A stretch of 33,226 bases of DNA from an uncultured Collinsella sp. (GTDB lineage Bacteria; Actinomycetota; Coriobacteriia; Coriobacteriales; Coriobacteriaceae). Both the position numbers and the translations under genes were made by a program. The stretch is taken from contig CAAGEH010000007.1 in NCBI GenBank assembly GCA_900768795.1, positions 1-33,226 on the forward strand, in the 5' to 3' direction. Below the pieces are notes generated by a model. That model was not told where the DNA came from, did no database searches, and saw only the letters and a list, made by a program, of their open reading frames with translations. Shown here piece after piece: positions 1 to 8,237 of this stretch (position 1 is the stretch's first letter; the number at the start of each line of letters is the position of its first letter).

Positions 1-1502
1 ACGTGCACCCGGCACAGAGCGAGAAGATCGCTAAGTTCCAGCACGTCATGAAGGCCTGCCGCATCGTCATCAACACCCCGTCCTCGCACGGCGGCATCGG
101 TGACCTTTACAACTTCGGCATGAAGCCGTCTCTGACCCTGGGCTGCGGCTCCTGGGGTGGCAACTCCGTCTCCGAGAACGTTGGGGTGAAGCACTTGATC
201 AACGTCAAGACCGTGGCAGAGCGCCGCGAGAACATGCTGTGGTTCCGCGCACCCGAGAAGGTCTACTTCAAGAAGGGCTGCACGCCCGTCGCACTCGACG
301 AGCTCGGCACCGTTATGGGCAAGAAGCGCGCCTTCATCGTTACCGACCAGTTCCTCTTCAAGAATGGCAACACGCGTGCCATCGAGGCCAAGCTCGATGA
401 GATGGGCATCGCTCACGACTGCTTCTACGACGTTGAGCCCGATCCCTCCCTGCAGTGCGCACGTCGCGGCGCCAAGCAGATGACGCTCTTCGAGCCGGAT
501 GTCATCATCGCCGTCGGCGGCGGTTCCGCAATGGACGCCGGCAAGATCATGTGGATGATGTACGAGCACCCCGAGGCGAACTTCGAGGACATGGCCATGG
601 ACTTCATGGACATCCGCAAACGTATCTTCACCTTCCCCGAGATGGGCAAGAAGGCTTACTTCGTCGCCGTCCCGACCTCTTCGGGCACTGGCTCCGAGTG
701 CACGCCGTTCGCCATCATCACCGACAAGGAGACCGGCATCAAGTGGCCGCTCGCCGACTACGCGCTGCTCCCGAAGATGGCAATCGTCGACGCCGACAAC
801 TGCATGACCGCCCCGAAGGGCCTCACCGCAGCTTCCGGTATTGACGTCATGACCCACGCCATCGAGTCCTACGTCTCCATCATGGCTTCCGATTACACCA
901 AGGGCCTCTCCGAGCGCGCCGCAAAGCTCGTCTTCGAGAACCTCCCGAGCTCCTTCACCAACGGTGCCAAGGATCCGCACGCTCGCGAGGAGATGCACAA
1001 CGCATCCTGCATGGCCGGTATGGCATTCGGTAACGCCTTCCTGGGCCTCAACCACTCCATGGCCCACAAGCTCGGCGCTTTCCACCATCTGCCCCACGGC
1101 CTCGCAAACGCAGTCATCCTGACCCGCGTCATGCGTTACAACGCCGCCGAGGCTCCTGTCAAGATGGGAACCTTCTCTCAGTATCCTTACCCCAACGCGC
1201 TGCACAACTACGCCGAGATGGCTCGTTACTGCGGCATCGACGGCAAGGACGACCGTGAGGTCTTCGAGAACTTCATCACCAAGCTCACCGAGCTCTGCGA
1301 CTTCATCGGTGTCAAGCACACCATCGCTGAGTACGGCGTTGACGAGAAGTACTTCCTCGACACCCTCGACGAGATGACCGAGCAGGCATTCAACGACCAG
1401 TGCACCGGCGCTAACCCCCGTTACCCGCTGATGAGCGAGATCAAGGAGCTCTACCTTGACGCTTACTATGGCCGTGAGCCGAAAGACTATGCCGTCTGCT
1501 AA
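1..1502 (+). CDS. adhE: Bifunctional acetaldehyde-CoA/alcohol dehydrogenase, 3' part (partial)
   Basis: This is the C-terminal 499 residues of AdhE; the gene begins upstream of the window and the first full codon is at position 3. AdhE reduces acetyl-CoA to acetaldehyde and then to ethanol, reoxidising NADH in fermentation. Visible residues 1 to about 85 are the end of the CoA-acylating aldehyde dehydrogenase domain (INTPSSHGGIGDLYN, then TLGCGSWGGNS). From about residue 85 the iron-dependent alcohol dehydrogenase domain follows, with the NAD-binding GGGSAMDAGK (172-181) and the expected iron ligands D281, H285, H351 and H365 (ASGIDVMTHAIE; GLNHSMAHK; LPHG). The family is about 870 residues long, so roughly 370 are missing only because of the window edge. 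The gene ends at TAA and is followed by a terminator-like hairpin. No frame damage is seen. Confidence 0.95.
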   Translation, partial: VHPAQSEKIAKFQHVMKACRIVINTPSSHGGIGDLYNFGMKPSLTLGCGSWGGNSVSENVGVKHLINVKTVAERRENMLWFRAPEKVYFKKGCTPVALDELGTVMGKKRAFIVTDQFLFKNGNTRAIEAKLDEMGIAHDCFYDVEPDPSLQCARRGAKQMTLFEPDVIIAVGGGSAMDAGKIMWMMYEHPEANFEDMAMDFMDIRKRIFTFPEMGKKAYFVAVPTSSGTGSECTPFAIITDKETGIKWPLADYALLPKMAIVDADNCMTAPKGLTAASGIDVMTHAIESYVSIMASDYTKGLSERAAKLVFENLPSSFTNGAKDPHAREEMHNASCMAGMAFGNAFLGLNHSMAHKLGAFHHLPHGLANAVILTRVMRYNAAEAPVKMGTFSQYPYPNALHNYAEMARYCGIDGKDDREVFENFITKLTELCDFIGVKHTIAEYGVDEKYFLDTLDEMTEQAFNDQCTGANPRYPLMSEIKELYLDAYYGREPKDYAVC

Positions 1503-1537
1503 ATAATCGCACCGTCTACGGAATACTGCGAGTTTTT

Positions 1538-1584
1538 GCCGGAAGGCCTTGGGTACAATGTGCTCGAGGCCTTCCGGCTTCTTA
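1538..1584 (+). terminator. Intrinsic terminator-like hairpin after adhE
   Basis: A perfect 12-bp inverted repeat, GCCGGAAGGCCT at 1538-1549 and AGGCCTTCCGGC at 1567-1578, with a 17-nt loop, is followed by TTCTTATTT. The T-tract is interrupted, so termination may be partial. The loop contains TACAAT (1554-1559), a good -10 hexamer, placed about 58 bp before the next start codon. Confidence 0.65.
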
Positions 1585-1616
1585 TTTGAGTTTCCAATAA
1601 AGAAAGGACGGAAACC

Positions 1617-2381
1617 ATGTTACTTCCCAGCTCCAAGACCGAGATCGTTCATCGCGGCAACAAGGTCGTTTACGACCTTGGAGACAAGATCGCAAAGGTC
1701 TTCAACGAGAAGAAGCCAGTATCTGATGTATTCAACGAGGCCCTGAACCTCGCCCGCATCAATGAGTCCGGCATCCGCTCGCCGAAGGTCCTCGAGGTCT
1801 CTCAGGTCGAAGGTCAGGCCGGCTTCGGTCTTTTGACTGAAAAGGTTCCGGGTGTGACGCTTGAGGAGAAGATGAATGCTGAGCCCCAACGCTTCGGCGA
1901 GTACCTCGAGCAGTTTGTCGATCTCCAGATCGAGATTCATGGTTTCACGAGCCCGCTGCTCAATCGTCAGCGCGATAAGTTCACCCGCATGATCGAGAGC
2001 CTCGATCAGCTTAATGCAACCACCCGTTACAATCTTTCCGAGCGTCTTGACGGAATGAAAAAGGAGTTCAAGGTTTGCCACGGTGACTTCTGCCCGTCCA
2101 ACGTTATCGTTGGCGAGGATGACAAGCTCTACGTTTGCGACTGGGCGCACGCAACCCAGGGCTCCCCTGCCGCAGATGTCGCAACGACATATCTGCTCTT
2201 CGCCCTCAACAGCAAGGAGAAGGCAGAGGCCTATCTTGAGCTTTACTGCGATCACGCTGATATGCCCATGCAGGTTGTCCGTCAGTGGATGAGCATCGTC
2301 GCCGCAACAGAGCTTGCACGCAAGCGCGACGTTAACGATGACTTCCTGATGAGCTGGATTGACGTCGTCGACTACCAGTAG
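1617..2381 (+). CDS. Phosphotransferase-fold small-molecule kinase (APH/choline kinase-like)
   Basis: A 254-residue protein with the fold signature of aminoglycoside/choline/fructosamine-type kinases. The Brenner motif CHGDFCPSN lies at 154-162 (H155, D157 catalytic base, N162) and the metal-binding aspartate D175 is in CDWAHATQGSPAADVA, the usual D-W-x(5)-G-x-P-x-x-D arrangement. K27 in the N-terminal lobe (DKIAKVFN) is a likely ATP-contacting lysine. Length suits a single-domain member. The substrate cannot be read from the sequence: choline, a sugar, an amino sugar or a protein side chain are all possible, and resistance to an aminoglycoside should not be assumed. The start at 1617 has GAAAGGA at 1602-1608. 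It sits between two terminators and is probably monocistronic. Confidence 0.8.
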   Translation: MLLPSSKTEIVHRGNKVVYDLGDKIAKVFNEKKPVSDVFNEALNLARINESGIRSPKVLEVSQVEGQAGFGLLTEKVPGVTLEEKMNAEPQRFGEYLEQFVDLQIEIHGFTSPLLNRQRDKFTRMIESLDQLNATTRYNLSERLDGMKKEFKVCHGDFCPSNVIVGEDDKLYVCDWAHATQGSPAADVATTYLLFALNSKEKAEAYLELYCDHADMPMQVVRQWMSIVAATELARKRDVNDDFLMSWIDVVDYQ

Positions 2382-2413
2382 TCTGACACATCGCGATCCA
2401 GCGACCTCTCAAC

Positions 2414-2456
2414 TCCCCCTGCAGTTTTCCTTTCGCTGCAGGGGGATAGTTTTTTC
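2414..2456 (+). terminator. Intrinsic terminator after the kinase gene
   Basis: CCCCCTGCAG (2415-2424) and CTGCAGGGGG (2436-2445) form a perfect stem, extended by T2414-A2446, followed by ATAGTTTTTT. It lies between two convergent genes and may also slow transcription from the minus-strand gene, although that side lacks a T-tract. Confidence 0.85.
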
Positions 2457-2462
2457 TATCGC

Positions 2463-3131
2463 TTATGCATCAAGCGCATTCAAAAGAAATGCGATGACCG
2501 AACCTCTATGGCAGTCGATTCTTGCCGCGCAGCTGCGAACGACGTTTGAAACGCCCCTATCGGAAAGCGCATCCATCGTAAGATGATCGACCTCCCACTC
2601 CATACCGATCTCGCTAATGACCGAACCGTTTTCGAGCGAGATAGCAGAAAACGTTTGGTTTCGGGCACCCCTGATATACCAGCTCTCGCCGCTGTGAAGG
2701 AATCGAGCGGAGAAAGCGTCTTCCACAAGCTCAATCGGACCGGAATCATATCGAGCCAAGCAACCGAGAACCCCAAGCGCATGGTCGGGACGTCCACCCG
2801 ACAGGGATGTAGCGATAACGCGCTCCCCGTGCCACCGCTCAGATATGGCACGAAGCGCCAGTGCAAGGTCGGTAGCGTCTTTATACGGATTAAATTTTTC
2901 GATCTCAAATGAACTCGAACCGTCGCGAGCTCGCTCGAGATATGAAGCTCCATTTGCGGAGACCGAATCAGCATCACCGCAAAATAGCGTAGGGACGAGA
3001 CCGGCATCGAGGACCGCATCGAGCCCATGGTCGACGGCAACAACAACGTCGCTTTGCCCGGCAAGTTGATTGAGAAGCACAGATGAGGAAGCCTCAGGAG
3101 AGCCTCCGACCAAAAGGACACTGAGCGACAT
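2463..3131 (-). CDS. thiN: Thiamine pyrophosphokinase
   Basis: A 222-residue protein that should transfer pyrophosphate from ATP to thiamine, giving the cofactor TDP in one step in the cytoplasm. Family motifs are in order: AVDHGLDAVLDAGLVPTLFCGDADSV (about 32-57, with the acidic metal/ATP residues in GDAD), NPYKDATDLALAL (81-93) and SLSGGRPDHALG (109-120). The rest is the C-terminal thiamine-binding beta-domain. The ATG at 3131 is chosen because GGAGG lies 9 nt upstream (complement of 3141-3145) and the protein then opens with the beta-strand MSLSVLLVGG typical of the family. A longer in-frame start at 3221 adds 30 residues with no family resemblance. The gene stands alone, converging on the kinase gene, and no TPP-riboswitch sequence was recognised upstream. 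Confidence 0.9.
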   Translation of the reverse strand: MSLSVLLVGGSPEASSSVLLNQLAGQSDVVVAVDHGLDAVLDAGLVPTLFCGDADSVSANGASYLERARDGSSSFEIEKFNPYKDATDLALALRAISERWHGERVIATSLSGGRPDHALGVLGCLARYDSGPIELVEDAFSARFLHSGESWYIRGARNQTFSAISLENGSVISEIGMEWEVDHLTMDALSDRGVSNVVRSCAARIDCHRGSVIAFLLNALDA

Positions 3132-3460
3132 TGTCTTTAACCTCCATGGATATTTCTCGTGATGCCAAGAAAGCAGAGCTTTATGCATCATAGAGCAACC
3201 GAAATTGTCAAGGACAAACAAAAATTATCCGCTGCCCGTTCGATAACGCGCATTGACCGAATAATAAGCCCATTTATCGGACGATTTACCAAAAGAGATA
3301 AAGAACAGGTGTAAGGTAGATATCAGTCAGAGAGGTTCCAAAGCGAGCGACGGCGCAGTGGAACAACCAGCATCTGCACTCTTATCGCACCCGCTATCCG
3401 AGAGCCCCGAGACTGTATGTATCGGACGGCAGCATGCCGCGGATCGATAGGACGCAACAT
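3132..3460. promoter_or_regulatory. Divergent thiN/glgB intergenic region
   Basis: About 330 bases without a convincing gene. It must hold the promoters for thiN (minus) and the glycogen cluster (plus). On minus, TTGACA (complement of 3206-3211) and TATGAT (complement of 3187-3192) are present but only 13 bp apart, which is too close to be a clear pair. On plus, TTGACC (3253-3258) is a possible -35 with only a weak -10 (TATCGG, 3275-3280). No riboswitch, tRNA or long inverted repeat was recognised. Promoter assignment is tentative. Confidence 0.35.
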
Positions 3461-5638
3461 ATGAGCGATCAAGCAAATACCGCAGGTAGCAAACGCGAAA
3501 CTGCTGTTAAGGTGCCCACCTCGAAATCCCAAAGTTGTCTCAAGATCACCTCTGACGACCTGCATCTTTTCGCGCAGGGCACGTGGGAGAAAAGCTGGGA
3601 GAAACTCGGCGCACACAAAGAGTCGACTAACGGAAAGACCGGATGGCGCTTCGCGGTCTGGGCGCCCAAAGTAAAGAGCGTGCACGTTGTAGGCGACTTC
3701 AATAATTGGGACCCCCATGCCAATCCCCTCTCCCCGATCTCGGACAGCGGAATCTGGACGGGATTCATCGCGGACCTTCCCGAGGGTGAGCTCTATAAAT
3801 ACGCCATCCGTACCGACCAAGATGACGTGCTCTATAAGGCGGACCCATATGCATTCCAGCAGGAATGCCCTCCGGGGACCGCATCAAGGCTCTACGACGT
3901 CAATGGCTACGTTTGGCATGATGCGACGTGGCTGCGCCATCGTGCAAACACCAACCATATGGAACAACCCCTCAACATCTACGAGGTCAACCTCGGTTCA
4001 TGGAAACGCCACGGCGACGAGCCTCAAGGAGACCCTCGTCCGGACGGAACATACCCCGGTCCTATGGATGAGTTCCCAGCTCAGCGTGGTAAATTCTATA
4101 CGTATGATGATTTATCGGAAGAGCTTGTAGCCTACGTGAAGGATATGGGATACACCCATATCGAAATCATGCCGATCATGGAGTTCCCCTTCGACGGGTC
4201 CTGGGGCTATCAGGTCACTAGCTATTTTGCCGCAACCGCTCGCTACGGTTCCCCCAAGCAGTTCATGCACTTCGTCGAAAGCTGCCATAAAGCGGGCATC
4301 GGCGTCATCATGGACTGGGTCCCCGGAGGTTTCTGCGCGGACGCACACGGACTCGCAACGTTCAACGGCCATATGCTCTACGAGCGTGAGATCCATCCCA
4401 ACTGGGGAACCCATAAATTCGATTACGCTCGCGGAGAAGTACGCAGCTTCCTCGTCTCCAACGCGCTCTTCTGGCTCGATATGTTCCATGTCGACGGTAT
4501 TCGCATGGACGGCGTCTCCTCCATGCTCTACCTCAACTTCGGCGTCGACGACCCCGCCCAAAAGAAATTCAACAAGAAGGGAACCGAGGAAGACCTGGAC
4601 GCCTCCGCATTCATCCGCCAGGTAAATAAGGCCGTCGAGACGTATCACCCCGACGTCATGATGATCGCCGAGGAATCGACCGCATGGCCTCTCGTCACCT
4701 ATCCGCCCGAGGAAGGCGGCCTAGGATTCCACTACAAGTGGGACATGGGCTGGATGAACGACACCCTGCACTACATGCAGACCGATTTTCCCTGGCGTCC
4801 GGGTAACCACGGTATGCTCACGTTCTCAATCATGTACGCATTCAGCGAGAACTTTATCTGCCCCCTTAGCCACGATGAGGTCGTTCACGGCAAATGCTCG
4901 CTCATAGGACGCATGCCGGGAGATTACTGGCGCCAGTTTGCGGGCCTGCGCACGCTCGCCTTCTATCAGATGACGCATCCGGGCGCCAAGCTCAACTTTA
5001 TGGGCAACGAGATAGGGCAGTTCATCGAATGGCGCTACTACGAGTCCATTCAGTGGTTCCTCACCGAGCAGTACGAGACGCATGCCAACCACCAGAACTT
5101 CATTAGGGCGCTCAACCATCTCTACGAAAAGGAGCCCGCGCTCTATCAGTACTCATACACCGAGGACGGCTATACCTGGATCGATGCAGACAATGCGAAG
5201 CAGTCGATTTTAACATTCGTCCGTTCGGGCAAGAACACGCGTGACGACCTCGTATGCCTCATCAACTTCGATCCGGCATCCTATCCCGATTTCAAAATCG
5301 GAGTTCCACGCGAGGGGGACTACAAGATCATCTTCAATTCCGACCGACCCGAATACGGTGGGTCCGGATACTCCGAAGAGACCATCGTGTCGAGCAAACC
5401 CGAGCCATGGAACGGACAGGAGAACTCCGTTGAGATTCGCGTGCCCGGACTTGCCGGCCTTGTGCTCAAACGTCAACGCAAGAGTTCCTACAAACCGCCC
5501 AAAAAAGTAGTGGCTAAAAAGTCGACAGCCCAAACGACAAAGGCAAGTGCGTCCGGCAAGACCAAGGCGACGCCAAAAGCAAAAACCGCTTCCAAAAAAC
5601 GCGCAACAGCCAAAAAGAACGTGGCAAATAATAAATAA
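3461..5638 (+). CDS. glgB: 1,4-alpha-glucan branching enzyme with a basic C-terminal tail
   Basis: GlgB cuts alpha-1,4 glucan chains and rejoins them through alpha-1,6 bonds. In this 725-residue form, an N-terminal CBM48-type domain (WRFAVWAPKV, then GDFNNWD at 78-84) precedes the GH13 barrel. Barrel signatures are VIMDWVPGGF (about 282-291), GIRMDG with nucleophile D350, IAEES with acid/base E404, and LSHDEVVHG with H471/D472. A beta-domain ends near residue 671. The last 54 residues (5474-5635) are an unusual tail with 16 Lys, 10 Ala and 7 Thr, absent from ordinary GlgB. The start at 3461 is preferred because TAGGA lies 8 nt upstream; an in-frame ATG at 3434 would add 9 residues and cannot be excluded. 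It is the first gene of the glycogen cluster, 94 bp before glgP. Confidence 0.93.
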   Translation: MSDQANTAGSKRETAVKVPTSKSQSCLKITSDDLHLFAQGTWEKSWEKLGAHKESTNGKTGWRFAVWAPKVKSVHVVGDFNNWDPHANPLSPISDSGIWTGFIADLPEGELYKYAIRTDQDDVLYKADPYAFQQECPPGTASRLYDVNGYVWHDATWLRHRANTNHMEQPLNIYEVNLGSWKRHGDEPQGDPRPDGTYPGPMDEFPAQRGKFYTYDDLSEELVAYVKDMGYTHIEIMPIMEFPFDGSWGYQVTSYFAATARYGSPKQFMHFVESCHKAGIGVIMDWVPGGFCADAHGLATFNGHMLYEREIHPNWGTHKFDYARGEVRSFLVSNALFWLDMFHVDGIRMDGVSSMLYLNFGVDDPAQKKFNKKGTEEDLDASAFIRQVNKAVETYHPDVMMIAEESTAWPLVTYPPEEGGLGFHYKWDMGWMNDTLHYMQTDFPWRPGNHGMLTFSIMYAFSENFICPLSHDEVVHGKCSLIGRMPGDYWRQFAGLRTLAFYQMTHPGAKLNFMGNEIGQFIEWRYYESIQWFLTEQYETHANHQNFIRALNHLYEKEPALYQYSYTEDGYTWIDADNAKQSILTFVRSGKNTRDDLVCLINFDPASYPDFKIGVPREGDYKIIFNSDRPEYGGSGYSEETIVSSKPEPWNGQENSVEIRVPGLAGLVLKRQRKSSYKPPKKVVAKKSTAQTTKASASGKTKATPKAKTASKKRATAKKNVANNK
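5474..5635 (+). other. Lys/Ala-rich tail coding segment of glgB
   Basis: This segment encodes the last 54 residues of GlgB, after the family's C-terminal beta-domain. It contains 16 lysines, 2 arginines, 10 alanines and 7 threonines and no acidic residue, with histone-H1-like pieces such as KKVVAKKS and KKRATAKKN. It should be disordered and strongly positive. The same style of sequence ends GlgA. Confidence 0.85.
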
Positions 5639-5732
5639 CAAATTGACCCATTAAGTACACCAAACGTAAGGTCGACAAAACTCACCGGCCGTACAATATA
5701 AACATAGGTATCCGCATACGAGGAAGGAACGT
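5639..5732 (+). promoter_or_regulatory. glgB-glgP gap with possible promoter and strong RBS
   Basis: No terminator follows glgB, so read-through into glgP is likely. A TACAAT/TATAAA-like AT-rich patch (5692-5702) could be a -10 element, with a poor -35 upstream (TCGACA at 5672-5677). GAGGAAGGA just before the ATG at 5733 is a strong ribosome binding site. Confidence 0.3.
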
Positions 5733-8153
5733 ATGAATAAGATATTCGACACCAAAGACCAATTCATCGAGGAGTACAAGTCTGCGGTTAAGGCAATCTC
5801 GGGCAAATCCTTCGAGCGTACAAGCGATATCGATCGCTTCAATGCTCTGGCGAGCCTTGTGGCTTCAAAGGCCCGAAATGTCGCAACCGAGTCGGACGAG
5901 CGCGCTAAGAACAAAAAACGCGTGTACTACTTCTCGATCGAGTTTTTGATCGGACGCCTACTCGACAACTATCTGCTTAACTTCGGTATCCGCGATATCG
6001 TCGCAGAGGGTCTGTCAGATATGGGCGCCGATTTGGAGACGCTCGAGAATCAGGAACCCGATCCGGCACTGGGCAACGGCGGACTCGGACGTCTTGCGGC
6101 GTGCTTCCTCGACTCTCTGGCAGCCGAGGGAATCGCCGGCTACGGCAACGGCATGCGCTATCGTTACGGTCTCTTCAAGCAGGATATCGTTAACGGTTGC
6201 CAGGTCGAGGACACCGATGAATGGCTGAGCCACGGGTACCCCTGGGAAGTGCGCCGTCCCGACAAGGCAGTCGTCATTCACTTCGGCGGGCATGTCGAGA
6301 CCTACGAAAAGGACGGGCGCACATTTGCCCGCACCGTCGACACGCAGGATGTTCTGGCCGTCCCTTACGATATCCCCGTTGTTGGTTTTGGCGGAGAAAC
6401 CGTCAACAAGCTTCGCGTTTGGAGCTCCGAGCCCGTTGAGGAGCACTTCGACCTCGATGCGTTCAACCGCGGCGACTATGCACTCGCCGATGCTGATAGG
6501 GCAAACGCCGAGGCGATCAGCGCGATCCTCTACCCCAACGACGCGGGTGAACACGGCCGCCTGCTCCGCCTCAAGCAGGAGTATCTGTTTGTGTCGGCAG
6601 GAATCTACAGCCTTCTCGATACGTTCGTCGCCGATCACGGCGAGGCATGGGACAAACTCCCCGACTACGTCGCCATCCACACCAACGACACGCATCCCGC
6701 CATGTGCGGCCCCGAACTCATGCGCATCCTCATCGACGAAAAGGGGCTCGGCTGGGACGAGGCATGGGGAATCGTGACAAAGGTCGTCTCGTACACCAAC
6801 CACACGATTCTTCCCGAGGCACTCGAGAAGTGGCCCATCTCCACGTTCTCCACGCTGCTGCCGCGCGTGTACCAGATCATCGAGGAGATCGCACACCGCT
6901 ATCAGGCATCGTTCGACACGACACGCGAAAACTGGCAAGACCTGCTGCGCAACACCGCTATCCTCTGGGATGGAGAGGTGCGCATGGCAAACCTCTCGGT
7001 CATCTGCTCGCATTCCGTCAACGGCGTTGCGCAGATTCACACGGATATCCTCAAGGAGCGCGTCCTCAAGGACTTCTACGCCCTTACGCCCGAAAAGTTC
7101 AACAACAAGACGAATGGCATCTCCCACCGTCGCTTCTTCGCTGAATCGAACCCCTCGTACGCGAAGCTCGTCACCGAGGCTATAGGCGACGGCTGGCTCA
7201 AGGATGCTTCCGAGCTCCAAAAACTGACCGAGTTCGAGAGCGACTCCGAGTTCCTGCGCAAAATCGGCGAGTCCAAGCGCAAGAACAAGGAGCGCCTGGC
7301 GGCATACGTCAAGGCAGAGACCGGTCTCGTTATCGACCCGAACACGGTATTCGATGTCCAAGTAAAGCGCTTCCACGCTTACAAGCGCCAGCTGCTCAAC
7401 ATCTTCAAGGTGATGGACATCTACAACCGCCGCATCGCCGATCCGAACTTCAACGTTCAGCCTACGACGTTCATCTTCTCCGGCAAGGCCGCCTCGAGCT
7501 ATCACTTTGCCAAGGAGACCATTCGTCTCATCAACTCCGTTGCCGACGTCGTCAACAACGACAGCCGCGTCAACAACATCATGAAGGTCTGCTTCGTTCC
7601 GAACTTCCGCGTTTCGAACGCGCAGCTCATCTATCCCGCAGCGGAAATCTCCGAGCAGATTTCGACTGCCGGCATGGAAGCCTCCGGCACCTCCAACATG
7701 AAGCTCATGATGAACGGCGCCATCACGCTCGGTACGCTCGACGGAGCAAACATCGAGATCGTCAACCTCGCCGGAGCGGAGAACGAGGCGATCTTCGGAC
7801 TCAAGGCAGACGAGGTCGAAGAGCTGCGCAACGGCGGCAACTACTTCGCGTGGAACACCGTCGACCAGGACCCCGACCGTCTCGGCAAAGTCATGAGCGA
7901 GCTCACGGACGGAACCTTCGCGCATCTCAACGGCAATTTCGACAGCATCCGTCACGAGGTCATGCTCAACAACGACCACGACCTCGTCCTCAAGGATTTC
8001 CATTCCTATGTCAACGCATGGGAAAAGCTCACCCAGAGCTACAAGTACCGCGAGGACTGGAATCGCAGGGCGCTCCACAACACCGCAATGTCGGGCTGGT
8101 TCTCATCCGATCGCACGATTCGCGAGTACCGTGACGACATCTGGCACGCCTAA
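5733..8153 (+). CDS. glgP: Glycogen/maltodextrin phosphorylase
   Basis: An 806-residue GT35 enzyme that releases glucose-1-phosphate from non-reducing ends of alpha-1,4 glucan with phosphate and pyridoxal phosphate. The PLP site is EASGTSNMKLMMNGAITLGTLDGAN, with K657 expected to form the Schiff base. YYFSIEFLIGRLL (65-77), NGGLGRLAACFLDS (115-128) and THPAMCGPELMR (320-331) are further conserved segments. The length matches bacterial phosphorylases of about 800 residues, with no extra tail. A start at 5733 is supported by the preceding GGAAGGA. It lies between glgB and glgC, so this cluster encodes breakdown together with synthesis. The choice between glycogen and maltodextrin as main substrate cannot be made from sequence, but its position favours glycogen. 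Confidence 0.95.
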   Translation: MNKIFDTKDQFIEEYKSAVKAISGKSFERTSDIDRFNALASLVASKARNVATESDERAKNKKRVYYFSIEFLIGRLLDNYLLNFGIRDIVAEGLSDMGADLETLENQEPDPALGNGGLGRLAACFLDSLAAEGIAGYGNGMRYRYGLFKQDIVNGCQVEDTDEWLSHGYPWEVRRPDKAVVIHFGGHVETYEKDGRTFARTVDTQDVLAVPYDIPVVGFGGETVNKLRVWSSEPVEEHFDLDAFNRGDYALADADRANAEAISAILYPNDAGEHGRLLRLKQEYLFVSAGIYSLLDTFVADHGEAWDKLPDYVAIHTNDTHPAMCGPELMRILIDEKGLGWDEAWGIVTKVVSYTNHTILPEALEKWPISTFSTLLPRVYQIIEEIAHRYQASFDTTRENWQDLLRNTAILWDGEVRMANLSVICSHSVNGVAQIHTDILKERVLKDFYALTPEKFNNKTNGISHRRFFAESNPSYAKLVTEAIGDGWLKDASELQKLTEFESDSEFLRKIGESKRKNKERLAAYVKAETGLVIDPNTVFDVQVKRFHAYKRQLLNIFKVMDIYNRRIADPNFNVQPTTFIFSGKAASSYHFAKETIRLINSVADVVNNDSRVNNIMKVCFVPNFRVSNAQLIYPAAEISEQISTAGMEASGTSNMKLMMNGAITLGTLDGANIEIVNLAGAENEAIFGLKADEVEELRNGGNYFAWNTVDQDPDRLGKVMSELTDGTFAHLNGNFDSIRHEVMLNNDHDLVLKDFHSYVNAWEKLTQSYKYREDWNRRALHNTAMSGWFSSDRTIREYRDDIWHA

Positions 8154-8164
8154 TCAGGGCAACA

Positions 8165-8195
8165 CGGGGGCGCTCCACCGTCGCGAACGCCCCCG
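8165..8195 (+). other. GC-rich intergenic hairpin between glgP and glgC
   Basis: CGGGGGCG (8165-8172) and CGCCCCCG (8188-8195) form an 8-bp stem with a 15-nt loop. No T-tract follows, so it is not a standard terminator. It could stabilise the upstream mRNA end or mark a processing point inside the operon. Confidence 0.55.
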
Positions 8196-8237
8196 CCAAC
8201 CGTACGTTTAACCCATCGATGGACAAGGGAGAGTTCG

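Noticed and set aside
1617..2381. Aminoglycoside resistance gene
   Set aside because: The motif set is shared by many metabolic kinases of the same fold, and nothing nearby indicates a resistance island or mobile element.
3132..3460. A TPP riboswitch before thiN
   Set aside because: The conserved CUGAGA and related core elements were not found in the thiN upstream strand.
6015..8078. A 687-codon open frame on the minus strand opposite glgP, and similar long minus frames opposite glgC and glgD
   Set aside because: Each lies exactly opposite a gene with full family motifs, shows no recognisable motif, and is expected from codon bias in GC-rich DNA.
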